Shown: positions 17,587 through 26,411 of the stretch, piece by piece | Numbering within the stretch: position 1 is the first letter of the stretch | How the letters are laid out: the number at the start of each line of letters is the position of its first letter | NCBI GenBank assembly: GCA_035606945.1 | Contig: DATNDR010000074.1 | Location: forward strand, 68,900-132,899 | DNA: 64,000 nucleotides | Source: GCA-003244245 sp035606945 | GTDB taxonomy: Bacteria > Actinomycetota > Actinomycetes > Mycobacteriales > Pseudonocardiaceae | Reading direction: 5' to 3' | Translations under genes and position numbers: made by a program | Notes under the pieces: generated by a model | Database searches by the model: none | The model's input: the letters and a program-made list of their open reading frames with translations, nothing else | Told to the model about the DNA's origin: nothing

Positions 17587-18636
17587 ATGGACGACACGGA
17601 AAGCGCGATGGTATCGATGGCGCGCTCCTCCTCGGCGGTTTCTGGTAACCGGGGAACTCGGGTCGGTTCGCCCTCCGGGCAGTCACCGATGAGGCGTGGT
17701 CCTCGTCCAGACGGCCCACGTCGCCGGCGTCATGGCGACGCGATCTTCCGGATGTTAGCCGGCGGATCCGGTGCCCTATTGTTGATCATCATGGCCGCTA
17801 TAGCAGTGTTTCTCGTAATCCAGGCGGTCCCGGCGTTGAAAGCGGATACCACTAACTTCTTCTTCACGCTGAAGTGGGCGCCGGACAGTCCGCAGCCCTC
17901 GTTCGGAATTGCCGCCTTGGTCTTCGGTAGTGTCCTGACTTCACTGCTCGCGTTGTTGATGAGCGTACCGGTAGCGGTCGGCGTGGCGCTGGCGACCAGT
18001 CACTATGCGCCACGATGGCTGGCAGGCCCACTGGCCGGCGTCGTGGACTTGCTGGCGGCGGTACCCAGCGTCGTTTTCGGTCAATGGGGACTGATCTACC
18101 TCGTGCCCAACATCGATACGCCGTCGAGATTTCTCCATGACTACCTGGGCTTCATTCCCCTCTTCGCGTCCAACGGCACTTACGGTAAATCGATTTTTGC
18201 AGCATCGGTGGTGCTCGCCGTCATGGTAATTCCGATTGTGGCGGCCATCTCTCGGGAGGTATTTGTTCAGACGCCACGGGATCATATCGAGGCGGCCTGG
18301 GCGATCGGCGCGACCAAGTGGGAGATGGTCCGTATGGCGATCCTGCCCTATGGTCGTTCAGGGGTGGTCAGCGGCACTGTGCTCGGATTCGGTAGGGCGA
18401 TAGGGGAGACGATCGCGGTCGCCTTGGTGTTGTCGTCCAATTATGTGATCTCGTTTCGCATCCTCGATCCGGGTGGGAACACTATCGCGGCCAACATCGC
18501 CAATCGTTATGGAGATGCCGGGGAGATGGGTCGCGGAGCATTGATCGCATCGGGTTTGGTGCTGTTCGTCATCACCCTGATCGTCAATTTCGGGGCGAGA
18601 GCGATCGTCCGGAGAAGCGGCCGGGGGGGTGCCTGA
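17587..18636 (+). CDS. pstC: Phosphate ABC transporter permease PstC
   Basis: A 349-residue membrane protein with a long, cytosolic N-terminus rich in Ser, Arg and Gly (about 45 residues), then six predicted helices. PstC motifs include DLLAAVPSVVFGQWGLIYLVP and the permease coupling loop EAAWAIGATKWEMVRMAILPYGR..GFGRAIGETIAVALV, the EAA segment that contacts PstB. It forms the channel with PstA. It follows pstS by 47 bases and overlaps pstA by 8 bases. Confidence 0.95.
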   Translation: MDDTESAMVSMARSSSAVSGNRGTRVGSPSGQSPMRRGPRPDGPRRRRHGDAIFRMLAGGSGALLLIIMAAIAVFLVIQAVPALKADTTNFFFTLKWAPDSPQPSFGIAALVFGSVLTSLLALLMSVPVAVGVALATSHYAPRWLAGPLAGVVDLLAAVPSVVFGQWGLIYLVPNIDTPSRFLHDYLGFIPLFASNGTYGKSIFAASVVLAVMVIPIVAAISREVFVQTPRDHIEAAWAIGATKWEMVRMAILPYGRSGVVSGTVLGFGRAIGETIAVALVLSSNYVISFRILDPGGNTIAANIANRYGDAGEMGRGALIASGLVLFVITLIVNFGARAIVRRSGRGGA

Positions 18637-19684
18637 AGTGTCCTCGGTTGAGGCCGTGGTGAGTTCGGATCTGGTTCGCGCGCGGCTGCCCCGCTGGTCG
18701 CTGGGCGCCATCGCGGCCGGAGTGGTCGCCGTGACTGCGGTGTTATTCGTGGCTACTCCGCTGGCCGGGCGGGTTGGCTTCCTGCTCACCGCGGCTGGGC
18801 TTTACGTCCTGGTGCAGACCGCGGTCTCGCTTGTGGTCGAGGGCCGGCGCGCCGCACGGAACCGGCTGGTGACCAGTGCCGTGGTGGCATGCACGTGCGC
18901 CGCGGTGCTGCCGCTGGTCGCCGTCCTCGGATTCACCGTCGTGAAAGGCATGGCAGTACTCAACGGATCCTTTCTCACTCACACGATGCGTGGAGTCGCG
19001 GAGCAAGATGCAGCAGGTGGAATTTATCATGCCATGATCGGCACGCTCGAGCAGGTAGGTTTGGCCACCGTCATGGCGGTCCCGTTCGGCCTGCTCGTCG
19101 CGATTTATCTCGTGGAATACAGCGCCGGGCGATTGGGCCGAGTCGTGAGTTTTTTCGTCGACGTGATGACCGGCCTCCCGTCAATTGTTGCCGGACTGTT
19201 CATCTTCGCACTGTGGATCCTTGCGTTGGGACGCGGCTTTTCTGGTTTCGCTGGTTCTTTGGCGCTGGTGATTTTGATGTTGCCGACCGTAGTGCGGTCC
19301 GCGGAGGAGATGCTGAAGATCGTGCCCGATAGTCTCCGTGAAGGGAGCTATGCGCTTGGTGTGCCGAAATGGGTCACCGTGCTGCGAATTGTACTACCCA
19401 CCGCCCTGGCGGGAATCGTGACAGGTGTGATGCTCGCTATTGCTCGGGTCACCGGAGAAACGGCTCCGCTGTTGCTCACCGTATTCGGCAACCCGGCGCT
19501 GAATTTCAATCCTTTTTCTGGCGCTCAGGCGTCGCTGCCACTGTTTGTGTTCAGTGAGGCGGGTCTGCCCGACGAGACGGCGGTCAATCGGGCCTGGGCG
19601 GCAGCATTGGTCCTGATTCTGATCGTCTTAACGCTCAATATTATCGCTCGCGTAATCGCACGCGTCGCGAGTGTCCGCAGCTAG
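18629..19684 (+). CDS. pstA: Phosphate ABC transporter permease PstA
   Basis: A 351-residue permease starting at GTG 18629, 8 bases inside pstC, so translation is coupled. Two N-terminal helices precede the core. Family motifs are GIYHAMIGTLEQVGLATVMA, DVMTGLPSIVAGLFIFALW and the EAA loop EGSYALGVPKWVTVLRIVLP...ARVTGETAPLLLT. It forms the membrane channel with PstC. pstB begins 20 bases downstream. Confidence 0.95.
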   Translation: MPEVSSVEAVVSSDLVRARLPRWSLGAIAAGVVAVTAVLFVATPLAGRVGFLLTAAGLYVLVQTAVSLVVEGRRAARNRLVTSAVVACTCAAVLPLVAVLGFTVVKGMAVLNGSFLTHTMRGVAEQDAAGGIYHAMIGTLEQVGLATVMAVPFGLLVAIYLVEYSAGRLGRVVSFFVDVMTGLPSIVAGLFIFALWILALGRGFSGFAGSLALVILMLPTVVRSAEEMLKIVPDSLREGSYALGVPKWVTVLRIVLPTALAGIVTGVMLAIARVTGETAPLLLTVFGNPALNFNPFSGAQASLPLFVFSEAGLPDETAVNRAWAAALVLILIVLTLNIIARVIARVASVRS

Positions 19685-19704
19685 CCGTCAACATTGGATC
19701 TATC

Positions 19705-20481
19705 ATGGCCAAAAATGTACAAATGAAGAATGTTGAGATCTATTACGGTAAGTTCCACGCCGTGGAGGACGTGAGCCTGTCGGTGCCACCGCGGGCGGTC
19801 ACCGCGTTTATCGGTCCGTCGGGCTGCGGGAAGTCCAGCGTGTTGCGCACCATCAATCGGATGCACGAGGTGATTCCCGGGGCGCGGATCGAGGGTCGGA
19901 TAGAGCTCGACGGCGAAGACATCTACCAGCCAGGAGTCGACCCGGTCGAGGTGCGTCGCGCGGTGGGCATGGTGTTCCAGCGGCCGAATCCATTTCCTAC
20001 GATGTCCATCCGGGACAACGTCGTGGCCGGCCTCAAACTGCAGGGGGTGAGAAACAGGTCACAGTTGGACGAGGTGACCGAGCGGTCGTTACGTGCCGCG
20101 AATCTGTGGAAAGAGGTCAGAGACCGGCTCGGCAGGCCCGGCGGCAGTCTGTCAGGCGGGCAGCAGCAACGGTTATGCATCGCGCGTGCCATCGCGGTGC
20201 AGCCAGACGTTCTCCTCATGGATGAGCCCTGCTCGGCGTTGGATCCGATCTCCACACTGGCGATCGAGGAGTTGATCGGGGACCTGAAAAAGGACTACAC
20301 GATCATCATCGTGACGCACAACATGCAACAGGCCGCTCGGGTGTCGGACCAAACTGGATTCTTCAACCTGCCCGCCGCAGACCAGCCTGGCAGGCTCGTG
20401 GAGCTGGACGACACGGAGAAGATCTTCTCCAACCCGGCGAAAAAGGCTACTGAGGACTACATTTCGGGACGGTTTGGCTGA
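19705..20481 (+). CDS. pstB: Phosphate ABC transporter ATPase PstB
   Basis: A 258-residue ATPase. Walker A GPSGCGKSS (residues 37-45), Q-loop VFQRPNPFPTMSIRDNV, signature SLSGGQQQRLCIARA near 149, Walker B VLLMDEPCSALDP near 169, and the H-loop IIVTHNMQQAARVSD. The Q-loop text and the C-terminal EDYISGRFG are diagnostic for PstB. It powers phosphate import with PstSCA. Its TGA overlaps the ATG of a winged-helix gene. No phoU follows, unlike many pst operons. Confidence 0.95.
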   Translation: MAKNVQMKNVEIYYGKFHAVEDVSLSVPPRAVTAFIGPSGCGKSSVLRTINRMHEVIPGARIEGRIELDGEDIYQPGVDPVEVRRAVGMVFQRPNPFPTMSIRDNVVAGLKLQGVRNRSQLDEVTERSLRAANLWKEVRDRLGRPGGSLSGGQQQRLCIARAIAVQPDVLLMDEPCSALDPISTLAIEELIGDLKKDYTIIIVTHNMQQAARVSDQTGFFNLPAADQPGRLVELDDTEKIFSNPAKKATEDYISGRFG

Positions 20482-20882
20482 TGTCATCAATCGAGAGCTG
20501 GGGGGCGACGAACACGCCGGAGGCAAGCCGTTACTTGCCGGTCGATCCTCAGACTCTCGGACGGTTGAGGATCTTGAAAGTAGGGGATGTCGAGCTCCAG
20601 CTCGACGGGCACCGGTTGCTTGTCCGCGGAGTACCCGTACACCTGCCGCACAAGGAGTTCGTGATCCTGCGCCAGCTGATGGACAACGCCGGCCGCGTGG
20701 TCTCGCGGCGCGAGTTGCTGGACAATGCGTGGGGGCCGGACCGGGCGGACGTCCGGAACTACCTGGAAGTGCACATTCGCCGGCTGCGCACGAAGATTGA
20801 AAGTGACGTGGACCGGCCTACCCGCATTCGGACCGTCCGCGGGGTCGGTTACATCTTCGACCTACCGCAAGAGAACCAGTGA
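20481..20882 (+). CDS. Orphan OmpR/PhoB-type winged-helix DNA-binding protein without receiver domain
   Basis: A 133-residue protein. Residues about 28-130 match the effector domain of OmpR-family regulators: VELQLDGHRLLVRGVPVHLP, HKEFVILRQLMDNAGRVVSR, RELLDNAWGPDRADVRNYLEVHI, RRLRTKIESD and IRTVRGVGYIFD. The N-terminal 27 residues are a short unstructured stretch with no room for a receiver. The start codon overlaps the pstB stop (ATGA), so it is the fifth gene of the pst operon and is produced when phosphate is low. It probably binds DNA directly or competes with PhoP or RegX3 at PHO boxes. Its activation cannot depend on a phosphorylated receiver of its own. Confidence 0.85.
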   Translation: MSSIESWGATNTPEASRYLPVDPQTLGRLRILKVGDVELQLDGHRLLVRGVPVHLPHKEFVILRQLMDNAGRVVSRRELLDNAWGPDRADVRNYLEVHIRRLRTKIESDVDRPTRIRTVRGVGYIFDLPQENQ

Positions 20883-20974
20883 GGCTTCGCCTCGGACCGC
20901 CGAGGTGGGCGGTGCCGTGAACTCGGCACTACCGATGTTGTGCGGCGGTGGGAGGTCGCTGGCGTCGAGTTCAC
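20881..20974 (+). terminator. Hairpins after the pst operon
   Basis: A tight hairpin GAGGC-TTC-GCCTC (20881-20893) begins at the stop codon of the winged-helix gene. A 9-bp inverted repeat follows (GTGAACTCG at 20917-20925 with CGAGTTCAC at 20966-20974). No strong T tract is present, as usual in high-GC actinobacteria. The site separates the pst operon from convergent tatA. Confidence 0.45.
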
Positions 20975-21040
20975 GACACCGGTCTGAGAATGTGCCGAAC
21001 CCCCCGCTCACGTGTCGAAGTTTCGGGGACCAAGGCGCCC

Positions 21041-21319
21041 TTAGCCGGCTGGTGGCTTGTCCCGTAGGTGGGGTTGGGAAGTCTCCGAAGAGGACGAAGA
21101 GGACGCAGAGGACGCAGACGACGCAGACGGTGACGCGGTAGGCGCATTCGGAGGCAGTTGTCCGGGCTCCTTGTCCCCGGACAGCGCGCGGGTCTCGGCC
21201 TTGAAGATCCGCATCGACTGACCTACCGACCGGGCCATCTGCGGCAGCTTGTTAGCCCCGAACAACAGCATGAAGACTGCCGCCACGATCAACAGATGCC
21301 ACGGGCTGAACTCGCCCAT
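21041..21319 (-). CDS. tatA: Sec-independent protein translocase TatA
   Basis: Start set at ATG 21319 (MGEFSPWHLLIVAAVFMLLFG), with GGGAGG eight bases upstream. The 92-residue protein has one N-terminal helix and the amphipathic helix GANKLPQMARSVGQSMRIFKAE, the TatA pattern (FG then KLP). Its tail is a Ser/Ala/Glu-rich disordered region, partly encoded by imperfect 9-base repeats (gaggacgca type, about 21086-21130). It multimerises to form the pore for folded Tat substrates, such as the DUF1501 protein at 34.2 kb. No tatB or tatC nearby. Confidence 0.92.
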   Translation of the reverse strand: MGEFSPWHLLIVAAVFMLLFGANKLPQMARSVGQSMRIFKAETRALSGDKEPGQLPPNAPTASPSASSASSASSSSSSETSQPHLRDKPPAG

Positions 21320-21471
21320 CGCCGCCTCCCAGGTCAGCCCCACACTGCTCGCCGTACCTAAACATACTCGCCCGGGGGCCGCCGCGGTTGGTGCACATGA
21401 CTCTGCCCGATGTCAGGCGGACTGGGAGATACTGCGCGGATGTGGCTTGCCCGCCGAAGGGAACCGTGATT

Positions 21472-23106
21472 ATGGCGCAAGCATCCGTTCGCAGCGCGGC
21501 GTCCGAGGCCCGGCCGGGGTTCCGGCGCGACGTGGGCTTCGTGGCGTTGATGTTCGTCTCGCTGGGTTCGATCATCGGGTCGGGCTGGCTGCTGGGTGCG
21601 TTGACGGCGGCCACGTCGGCCGGTGGTGCGTCGATCGTGTCCTGGGTGCTCGCCGGCGTGATCATCGTGCTGCTGGCGTTGGTGCACTCGGAGCTGGGTG
21701 CGGCTTACCCGCTCGCCGGTGGTACGGGACGGTGGCCGCGCCTGGCGTTCGGTTCGCTGGGCGGGTTCACGGCGGGGTGGGTGGCCTGGCTGCAGGCGGT
21801 CACGATCGCGCCGATCGAGGTCGAGGCGGCGCTGAGCTACCTCGACCACAAGTGGCACGGATTGATCAATGAGGCCGGCGCGCTGACCCCCACCGGCCTG
21901 GCCGTATCCACCGGGTTGATGTTGCTCTTCACGGTGATCAACATTCTCGGGGTCCGGTGGCTCGCGGAGAGCAACCGGATCGCAGTGCTGTGGAAGGTGG
22001 CAGTACCGGTCCTGACGGTTGCCGTCCTGATCGTCGTGTCGTTCCAAGTCTCGAACTTCACCGCGGGCGGCGGCTTCGCCCCCTACGGTGCGCACGGGGT
22101 GCTTGCAGCTCTGCCGCTCGGCGTGGTGTTCGCCCTGCAAGGCTTCGAACAAGCGGCGCAGATAGCCGGCGAGGCGCGCGATCCGCAACGTAACGTGCCC
22201 CGCGCGGTGATCGGCTCGGTGGTGATCGGCACATTGCTGTACCTCGGGCTGGAGATCGCTTTCATCGGCGCGCTGAACCCGGGCAACCTCGCGCAGGGAT
22301 GGGCCAACCCGGTCGGCAAAGGTGACTTCGGGCCGTACGCGACGCTGGCCACCGGCCTGGGCCTGGGCTGGTTGGCAGTCATCCTGTACATCGACGCGTT
22401 CATCTCACCGGCCGGTACCGGCTTGATCTACGTGGGCACCTCCGCGCGGTTGTCCTACGCTCTCGGCCACGCCGGGTACGTTCCCAAGGGCGTTAGCCGG
22501 ATCAGTAGCCGTGGCGTTCCCTACACCTCGATCATCCTGGCGTTCGTGATCGGCCTGATCTGTTTCCTGCCCTTCCCGAGCTGGCAGAGCCTGGTCGGGC
22601 TGGTCACCTCGGCAACGGTGATCATGTACGGTTTCGCGCCGATCACCTTGCTGGCGCTGCGCAAGGCTGACCCCGACCGCGCCCGCCCGTACCGGCTGCC
22701 TGCCGCCCCGATTCTGGCGCCGCTGGCCTTCGTCGCGGCAAACGAGATCATCTACTGGACGTCCTGGGCCACAGTGGAAAAACTGATGCTGGCCATCGTC
22801 GCCGGGTACCTGCTGTTCGCCCTCGCCTATGCGACCGGCCATCCGATGGAGCGGCCACCGCTGGACCCGCGGTCGCTGGTCTGGATCGTTCCGTGGTTCG
22901 CCGGTCTGGCCATGATCTCCTACCTCGGTCAATACGGCGGCACGCGGCTCATTCCCGAATGGGTCGACCTCGGCGTGGTGGCCGCGTTCAGTCTGGTGAT
23001 CTGCTACGTCGCTGTTGCATTCAGCCTGTCCAGCCACCGAGTCGCCGCCGCAGTTGCCATCGACGAGCACGAAGCAGCGGCTCAAGCTGAGCTCAAAACC
23101 GCGTGA
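21472..23106 (+). CDS. APC superfamily amino acid permease
   Basis: Start chosen at ATG 21472 (MAQASVRSAASE) with GAAGGGA nine bases upstream; GTG 21466 is an alternative. The 544-residue protein has 12 or more helices. The first segment is FVALMFVSLGSIIGSGWLLGA, the substrate-binding GSIIGSGW motif of APC permeases, and LQGFEQAAQIAGEARDPQRNVPRAV is the conserved TM6-7 region. SSRGVPYTSIILAF and RPYRLPAAPILAPLAF follow later. It probably imports an amino acid or amine by cation symport; substrate unknown. Confidence 0.88.
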   Translation: MAQASVRSAASEARPGFRRDVGFVALMFVSLGSIIGSGWLLGALTAATSAGGASIVSWVLAGVIIVLLALVHSELGAAYPLAGGTGRWPRLAFGSLGGFTAGWVAWLQAVTIAPIEVEAALSYLDHKWHGLINEAGALTPTGLAVSTGLMLLFTVINILGVRWLAESNRIAVLWKVAVPVLTVAVLIVVSFQVSNFTAGGGFAPYGAHGVLAALPLGVVFALQGFEQAAQIAGEARDPQRNVPRAVIGSVVIGTLLYLGLEIAFIGALNPGNLAQGWANPVGKGDFGPYATLATGLGLGWLAVILYIDAFISPAGTGLIYVGTSARLSYALGHAGYVPKGVSRISSRGVPYTSIILAFVIGLICFLPFPSWQSLVGLVTSATVIMYGFAPITLLALRKADPDRARPYRLPAAPILAPLAFVAANEIIYWTSWATVEKLMLAIVAGYLLFALAYATGHPMERPPLDPRSLVWIVPWFAGLAMISYLGQYGGTRLIPEWVDLGVVAAFSLVICYVAVAFSLSSHRVAAAVAIDEHEAAAQAELKTA

Positions 23107-23156
23107 CGGGACCGCGCCACGGTTTTTCGTGCTGGCGGCGCGGGTAGCTCTACGGC

Positions 23157-23285
23157 ATGTCATTGCCCGACTCAAGCCTGACCTTCATCGAGGGTGTGCG
23201 GACGGTGCGCCGCGGTGAGACTGTCGAGCTGGTGTCCCGGGGTCGTGCTGCGGGCGTTTTCCCCCGAGGCGTTGGGAAGGATTGA
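23157..23285 (+). CDS. Short ORF (42 residues), possibly a Phd-type antitoxin fragment
   Basis: ATG 23157 to TGA 23283-23285, ending two bases before the start codon of the next gene. The segment TVRRGETVELVSRGRAAGVFPR resembles the VRxGExVxVTxRGxPVARL strand-turn-strand of Phd/YefM antitoxins, but the N-terminal helix is short and the rest is missing. No toxin gene follows. It may be a remnant, or a short upstream ORF whose translation feeds the epimerase gene. Weak support. Confidence 0.3.
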   Translation: MSLPDSSLTFIEGVRTVRRGETVELVSRGRAAGVFPRGVGKD

Positions 23286-23287
23286 GC

Positions 23288-24373
23288 ATGGCCGCCAACG
23301 AGAAGCAGGAAGCCGCCCGGGTGGTGGTGCTGGGTGCGACCGGCAATGTCGGCACCAGCGTGGTCGCCGCGCTGGCCGCCGACCCACGGGTGGCATCGAT
23401 CCTCGGGGTGGCCCGCCGGCGGCCGCAGTGGTCGGCGCCCCGCACCGAGTGGGCCCAGGCCGACATCGAACGCGACGACCTGGTCGGGCTGTTCCGTGGC
23501 GCGGATGTGGTCATCCATCTGGCGTGGCTCATCCAGCCCACCCACAGTCCGCTGCTCACCTGGCGCACCAACGTCGTCGGTTCGCTACGGGTGTTCCAGG
23601 CCGCCGCCAAGACCGGCGTGCCGGCGTTGGTGTACGCGTCCTCAGTCGGCGCGTACTCGCCGGTATCCCAGCCGAAGGCCAAGGGCGCGGCGGTTGCTGA
23701 GGACTGGCCGACCGATGGCTGGCCCACTGCCAGCTACACCAGGGAGAAGGCTTACGTCGAACGCAGCTTGGACGCCTTCGAGCGGGGCCACCCCGACATC
23801 CGGGTGGTGCGGCTTCGACCCGGCTTCATCTTCAAACGCGAGTCCGCCAGCGGGCAGCGCCGCCTGTTCATCGGGCCGTTCCTGCCCAACCAGCTGGTGC
23901 GGCCAGGCCTGGTGCCGATCGTGCCCGACCTGCCGGGTCTGCGCTTCCAAGCCGTGCACACCGCCGATATCGCCGAGGCTTACCGGTTGGCCGCGCTGAG
24001 CGAGGTGCGCGGCGCATTCAACATCGCCGCCGAACCCGTGGTCGACGCCCTCCTGCTGGCGAACATCTTCGATGCACGGGTCGTGTCGCTGCCGCTGTCG
24101 CCGGCTCGTGCCGCGGTGTGGCTGGCCTGGCAACTGCATCTGGTGCCCGCCTCCCCCTACCTGTTCGATGCGTTCCTACACTTGCCAATCATGGACACCA
24201 CCCGGGCCCGAACCGAGCTGGGTTGGTCGCCTCGGCACAGCTCGCGAGAAACCCTTGAGGAGTTCCTGGGCGGCCTGCGCGATGGCGCCGGCATGTCCAC
24301 GCCGCCCTTGGCGCCCAGGGTGCCCGGTGGCCGCGTGCACGAAGTGCGTACCGGCGTCGGCGTCCGGCCCTAG
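23288..24373 (+). CDS. NAD-dependent epimerase/dehydratase family protein (extended SDR)
   Basis: Start at ATG 23288 with GGAAGGA six bases upstream. The 361-residue protein has an N-terminal Rossmann motif (VVVLGATGNVGTSVVAALA), the ADVVIHLAWLIQPTHS strand, catalytic Ser in YASSVGAYSP and the YxxxK pair in YTREKAYVE. VRLRPGFIFKRESASGQ is followed by a substrate-binding C-terminal part (FQAVHTADIAEAYRLAAL). It acts on an NDP-sugar or similar substrate; specificity not predictable. First of a run of five same-strand genes up to 27977. Confidence 0.88.
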   Translation: MAANEKQEAARVVVLGATGNVGTSVVAALAADPRVASILGVARRRPQWSAPRTEWAQADIERDDLVGLFRGADVVIHLAWLIQPTHSPLLTWRTNVVGSLRVFQAAAKTGVPALVYASSVGAYSPVSQPKAKGAAVAEDWPTDGWPTASYTREKAYVERSLDAFERGHPDIRVVRLRPGFIFKRESASGQRRLFIGPFLPNQLVRPGLVPIVPDLPGLRFQAVHTADIAEAYRLAALSEVRGAFNIAAEPVVDALLLANIFDARVVSLPLSPARAAVWLAWQLHLVPASPYLFDAFLHLPIMDTTRARTELGWSPRHSSRETLEEFLGGLRDGAGMSTPPLAPRVPGGRVHEVRTGVGVRP

Positions 24374-24395
24374 TAGCCCGGATCAGCCTGATCAG

Positions 24396-25481
24396 ATGGC
24401 CGCGCGCAGTGTGGGAGTAGAGGAAGAACTGCTGCTGGTCGATCCGGACAGTGGCCAGGCGTTAGCACAGTCCGCCGCGGTGCTGCGGCGTGTTCCGGAT
24501 AGTGACGGCGTGGCGCTCGCCTCTGAGCTGACGCGTCAGCAGATCGAGACCAACACCCGTCCCTGCGACTCGCTGGAGGGACTCGCCTCCGAGTTGCGCC
24601 GGGGGCGGCGCGCGGCGGCCGATGCCGCCGACAGCCGCGGAGCTGCGGTGGTCGCAGTGGCCACCTCGCCGTTGCCGGCGGATGCGTCGATCACTTCCTC
24701 GCCGCGTTACCAGCGGATGGTCGACCAGTTCGGGCTCACCGCCGAGGAGCAACTCACCTGTGGCTGCCACGTCCACGTGCGGATCGAGTCTGATGCGGAG
24801 GGCGTGGCGGTGCTGGACCGCATCCGCGGTTGGCTGCCCTGCCTGCTCGCGCTCAGCGCGAACTCGCCGTTCTGGCAGGGTCAGGACACCGGCTACGCCA
24901 GCTTCCGGTCGCAGGTCTGGGGCCGGTGGCCATCAGCAGGACCGACTGAGCTGTTCGGCAGTCCGGAGATCTACCACGCCACCACTCAAGCCATGGTGGA
25001 GTCGAAGACGCTGCTCGATTTGGGAATGGTGTACTTCGACGCACGCCTTTCGCGGGAGCACCCGACGGTAGAGGTACGCGTTGCCGACGTCTGCCTGCTT
25101 GCCGACGATGCGGTATTGCTGGCGGCGCTGAGCAGGGCACTGGTCGAGACAGCGGCACGGTCGTGGCAGGCCGACGAGCCTCCCGCACCGATCAGGACCG
25201 AACTGCTCCGGCTCGCGGGCTGGCGAGCCGCTCGATCAGGACTCGGCGGTGATCTCATCGCGGTGACCGGCAGGCCCGCGCCGGCCCCGCAGGTGCTCCG
25301 CGCGCTGCTCGAACACGTCCAGCCGGTGCTGGCCGAGTACGGCGATCTCGAGATCGTCGAAGATCTCGTCGCTGCCGTGCTTGACCGTGGCACTGGCGCC
25401 ACCGCGCAACGCCGGATCTATTGCCGAAGTGGTCAGCTGACCGATGTCGTCGGGCATGCCGTGAAGGCCACCATGTCGTGA
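24396..25481 (+). CDS. YbdK-family carboxylate-amine ligase (glutamate-cysteine ligase-like)
   Basis: Start set at ATG 24396, giving MAARSVGVEEELLLVDPDSGQ, the usual N-terminus of this family; the frame is open far upstream inside the epimerase gene. Motifs of the GCS2/YbdK fold are ELTRQQIETNTRPCDSLEGL, YQRMVDQFGLTAEEQLTCGCHVHVRI, ALSANSPFWQGQDTGYASFRSQVW and SREHPTVEVRVADVC. The enzyme probably joins glutamate or another carboxylate to an amine using ATP. 361 residues, normal length. The pfkB gene overlaps it by GTGA. Confidence 0.9.
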   Translation: MAARSVGVEEELLLVDPDSGQALAQSAAVLRRVPDSDGVALASELTRQQIETNTRPCDSLEGLASELRRGRRAAADAADSRGAAVVAVATSPLPADASITSSPRYQRMVDQFGLTAEEQLTCGCHVHVRIESDAEGVAVLDRIRGWLPCLLALSANSPFWQGQDTGYASFRSQVWGRWPSAGPTELFGSPEIYHATTQAMVESKTLLDLGMVYFDARLSREHPTVEVRVADVCLLADDAVLLAALSRALVETAARSWQADEPPAPIRTELLRLAGWRAARSGLGGDLIAVTGRPAPAPQVLRALLEHVQPVLAEYGDLEIVEDLVAAVLDRGTGATAQRRIYCRSGQLTDVVGHAVKATMS

Positions 25482-26410
25482 CGGCCCGCTCGGTATTGGT
25501 GTTCGCGCCGACTCCGCTGCTGACCGTGACGATCGAGGATCGCGGCGGCGAACCCGACCTGCACATCCATGCGGGCGGGCAGGGCGTGTGGCAAGCGCGG
25601 ATGATCTCCAGCTTGGGTGTGCCGGTGGTGCTCTGCGCGGCTCTGGGTGGCGAGACCGGACAGGTGCTGCGGCACTTGATCGATGCCGAGGGGGTGGAGC
25701 TCGATGCCGAGCAGGTCGGTACCCGCAATGGTGGTTACGTGCATGACCGGCGCGATGGGCACCGGCGCTCGGTTGTCGAGACACCGGGCGACGCATTGGG
25801 CCGTCACGAGCTGGATGGCCTGTACGAGCGCACCCTGATCAGGGGCTTGGATGCCGCCGTCACGATCTTGTCGGGTCCGCACGATGATCGGATCGTGCCG
25901 GCGTCGGTATACCGGCGGTTGACCAGGGACCTGTCGGCCAACGGATGCCGGGTGATCGGAGATCTGTGTGGGCGGCCGCTGGACGCGATGCTAGCGGCCG
26001 GCCCGTTTCTGATCAAGATGAGCCACGAGCAGCTGCTGCGCGACGGGCGCGCCGGCGGTGAGTCGTCCGCGGAGCTGGTGTGCGCGATGCGCCAGTTGCG
26101 CGCCGACGGCGCAGGCGCGGTGGTGGTCTCCCGTGCGGACCAGCCGGCGCTGGCGTTGGTGGATGGCGAGGTTGTCGAGATACACGTGCCGCCGCTGGAG
26201 CCGGCTGAGCCGCGCGGTGCCGGTGACTCCATGACCGCAGGTTTGGCTGCATCGCTGGCCCGGGGTGAATCGCTGCCGACCGCACTGCGGGTGGGCGCCG
26301 CGTGTGGTGCGCTTAACGTAGTCCGCAGCGGGCTGGGTACCGGCGGTCGTGCGGCTGTGGCGGCGCTGGCGAAGCGGATCGAGATACACGGCAGACGAGA
26401 CGGGGACTGA
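25478..26410 (+). CDS. PfkB-family sugar kinase (1-phosphofructokinase-like)
   Basis: Start set at GTG 25478, whose GTGA overlaps the ligase stop codon. The product (310 residues) begins VLVFAPTPLLTVTIEDRG, like 1-phosphofructokinase and tagatose-6-phosphate kinase. It has the PfkB nucleotide motif EPRGAGDSMTAGLAASLARG, with catalytic Asp in GAGDS, and the Gly-rich GGQGVWQARMISSLG near the N-terminus. Substrate unclear. Translationally coupled to the YbdK ligase and followed at once by surE. Confidence 0.85.
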   Translation: MTARSVLVFAPTPLLTVTIEDRGGEPDLHIHAGGQGVWQARMISSLGVPVVLCAALGGETGQVLRHLIDAEGVELDAEQVGTRNGGYVHDRRDGHRRSVVETPGDALGRHELDGLYERTLIRGLDAAVTILSGPHDDRIVPASVYRRLTRDLSANGCRVIGDLCGRPLDAMLAAGPFLIKMSHEQLLRDGRAGGESSAELVCAMRQLRADGAGAVVVSRADQPALALVDGEVVEIHVPPLEPAEPRGAGDSMTAGLAASLARGESLPTALRVGAACGALNVVRSGLGTGGRAAVAALAKRIEIHGRRDGD

Positions 26411-26411
26411 G

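Noticed and set aside
21086..21130. Short tandem units considered as a CRISPR-like array
   Set aside because: The units are contiguous 9-base repeats in the TatA coding tail, with no spacers.
21358..22188. A 276-residue minus-strand frame over the APC permease
   Set aside because: Composition typical of a shadow (His/Arg/Gln-rich) and no motif.
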